NCBI RefSeq assembly: GCF_017377505.1
Contig: NZ_JAFREN010000010.1
Coordinates: forward strand, 1-64,000
From: Enterococcus sp. DIV0212c
GTDB taxonomy: Bacteria; Bacillota; Bacilli; Lactobacillales; Enterococcaceae
Direction of reading: 5' to 3'
Length of the DNA stretch: 64,000 nucleotides
A program made the position numbers and the translations under genes. Shown here piece by piece: positions 62,897 through 64,000 of the stretch (the first letter of the stretch is position 1; each line of letters begins with the position of its first letter). The notes beneath the pieces are model-generated. The model did no database searches. It was given only the letters and a program-made list of their open reading frames with translations, and was not told the origin of the DNA.

Positions 62897-64000
62897 CTAT
62901 CCTTCCTGTGACTTTTTGTATTTCGGCTTTGGTTCCATCGTAATGTTTTCTGACCACTCTCCTTCGGTTTCAAAGATAACGATTTCATTTATTCCTTTTT
63001 TCAAAACAGCTGCTGGTACATACAACGAGAGTGTAGGCCCGCAATTCCAGAATCTACCTAAGTTAAGACCATTAACAATTACCACTCCTTTGCCAAATTT
63101 TTGTAAATCAATATACGCATCTCCGGGCTTTTCCACAGCAAGTTCATACTGATAAAATGCTGGTGTACCTTCGATCCAAGGTTGTTTATAATCAATACCG
63201 TCAAGCTTCGAAAAATCTAGACTGTACTGATCCCATTCACAAATGAAATGCAAATCTGACATAACTCCACTACGAATCCCTTTACGTTGCGTATCCGCTA
63301 ATAATTTATGTCCATAATTCACACGCCCCATATTTTCAACTAAAATATCCAGTTGATTTTGTTCTTCATTAGGTGTACAAAAAATTTTCTCTCCGATTTC
63401 ATCGCGATATTGTGTAGCAATTTTTGCTTGATTTAAAAAGAAATGAACTCGATCACTTGCATCAATCACTCGATAAAACTCTTCATCGGAGCGCTTAGGT
63501 ACCTTTGTTTGATAAAGTGTGTACCCGTAATTTTGATTTAGTTTTTCCATATTTTCAGGGTACTTGCTTGAATGATGCTGTGAGATCATTTCTACTATAG
63601 AGAATAAACTAACCTTTGCTTTTAGTTCAGCTACAGCAGGTTCTAATGCTGTTTTCTTAAGGGGTTCTGATTGTTCTATTTCAGGAAACAATTCATGAAC
63701 TTTTCTTTGGACTGAGAAAAACTTTTCAGTTGGATTTCCTTGTTCATCCAGCAATGCATCATAATCATACGATGTTACCTGAGGTAGATCTTTACGACCT
63801 CTTGCAGAACAACCATTCATAAATCCAAAATTCGTACCGCCATGAAACATGTATAAGTTGATACTACCTAGTTTTAACACCTCACCTACAGCTTCTGCTA
63901 ATTCCTCTGGGTCACGTCTGATGATTTCCTCTCCCCAACGGTTGAACCAACCATCCCAAAATTCCATACACATTAACGGCCACTTTTTCCTATGACGTTT
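62897..64000 (-). CDS. GH35 beta-galactosidase (C-terminal part, runs off the window)
   Basis: The frame is open to the right edge, so the N-terminus is outside. The visible 367 residues start within the catalytic barrel: CMEFWDGWFNRWGE carries the GH35 nucleophile Glu, and LYMFHGGTNFGFMNGCSARG follows. The rest is the family's beta-sandwich end (VVIVNGLNLGRFWNCGPTLSLYVP). Related BgaC of S. pneumoniae removes Gal in beta-1,3 linkage from core-1 glycans and lacks a signal peptide. Its place before IIB matches that locus, so beta-1,3-galactosidase action on imported or free Gal-GalNAc is likely. Confidence 0.92.
   Translation of the reverse strand, partial: KRHRKKWPLMCMEFWDGWFNRWGEEIIRRDPEELAEAVGEVLKLGSINLYMFHGGTNFGFMNGCSARGRKDLPQVTSYDYDALLDEQGNPTEKFFSVQRKVHELFPEIEQSEPLKKTALEPAVAELKAKVSLFSIVEMISQHHSSKYPENMEKLNQNYGYTLYQTKVPKRSDEEFYRVIDASDRVHFFLNQAKIATQYRDEIGEKIFCTPNEEQNQLDILVENMGRVNYGHKLLADTQRKGIRSGVMSDLHFICEWDQYSLDFSKLDGIDYKQPWIEGTPAFYQYELAVEKPGDAYIDLQKFGKGVVIVNGLNLGRFWNCGPTLSLYVPAAVLKKGINEIVIFETEGEWSENITMEPKPKYKKSQEG

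Overview
The window looks like a chromosomal stretch of a low-GC Lactobacillales bacterium, most likely an Enterococcus. The support is: two gene clusters of WxL-domain surface proteins with DUF916/DUF3324 partners, LPXTG-type proteins, Mga-like regulators, an E. faecalis-like GH101 O-glycan locus, strong AGGAGG ribosome sites and AT-rich DNA. Species cannot be fixed from the sequence alone. No rRNA, tRNA or CRISPR array was seen.

Layout. 1-10.3 kb (mostly metabolic and accessory genes): the end of an ABC permease, an unusual membrane protein fused to an NMN-adenylyltransferase-like domain, two VOC proteins, an MFS exporter, a DUF1846 protein, a protein made of three tandem RidA domains and a divergent HxlR regulator. 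10.4-17 kb (surface and secreted proteins): an LPXTG protein with four near-identical 138-bp repeats, a YesN-type regulator whose receiver lacks the phospho-Asp, and two leucine-rich-repeat proteins, one with an extracellular helix-hairpin-helix domain. 17-22 kb: a choloylglycine-hydrolase family enzyme, a membrane-bound XRE regulator, and a MerR / aldo-keto reductase / phosphatase group with two MerR-type promoters.

22-30 kb is WxL cluster 1 (minus strand): regulator, membrane protein, DUF916 protein, LPSTG protein, small membrane protein, WxL protein, second DUF916 protein, and a WxL protein with an L-type lectin domain. 30-35 kb holds two convergent Mga-like regulators and a secreted beta-helix-like protein. 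35-44.4 kb is WxL cluster 2: regulator, 1185-residue beta-helix WxL adhesin, YPSTG-type protein, two WxL proteins, a DUF916 protein, a membrane protein and a signal-peptidase-like protein with an altered catalytic Lys. Both clusters are headed by paralogous winged-helix regulators with degenerate receiver domains. Directly upstream of cluster 2 is a lone tyrosine recombinase flanked by a perfect 27-nt inverted repeat and by paired TGACGGC repeats.

46.5-53.4 kb: WYL regulator, YehS protein, an alanine dehydrogenase / M42 peptidase / oligopeptide-binding lipoprotein operon, and a tagatose-bisphosphate aldolase. 53.5-64 kb is a mucin core-1 O-glycan locus. The GH101 endo-alpha-N-acetylgalactosaminidase would release Gal-beta-1,3-GalNAc outside the cell, and a mannose-family PTS (IIB, IIC, IID, IIA) would import sugar. 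GH35 beta-galactosidase, AgaS isomerase and LacD aldolase would then process it. The order GH35-IIB-IIC-IID-IIA-AgaS matches the pneumococcal bgaC-PTS-agaS locus. Three about 121-bp structured repeats sit between IIB and IIC inside this operon.
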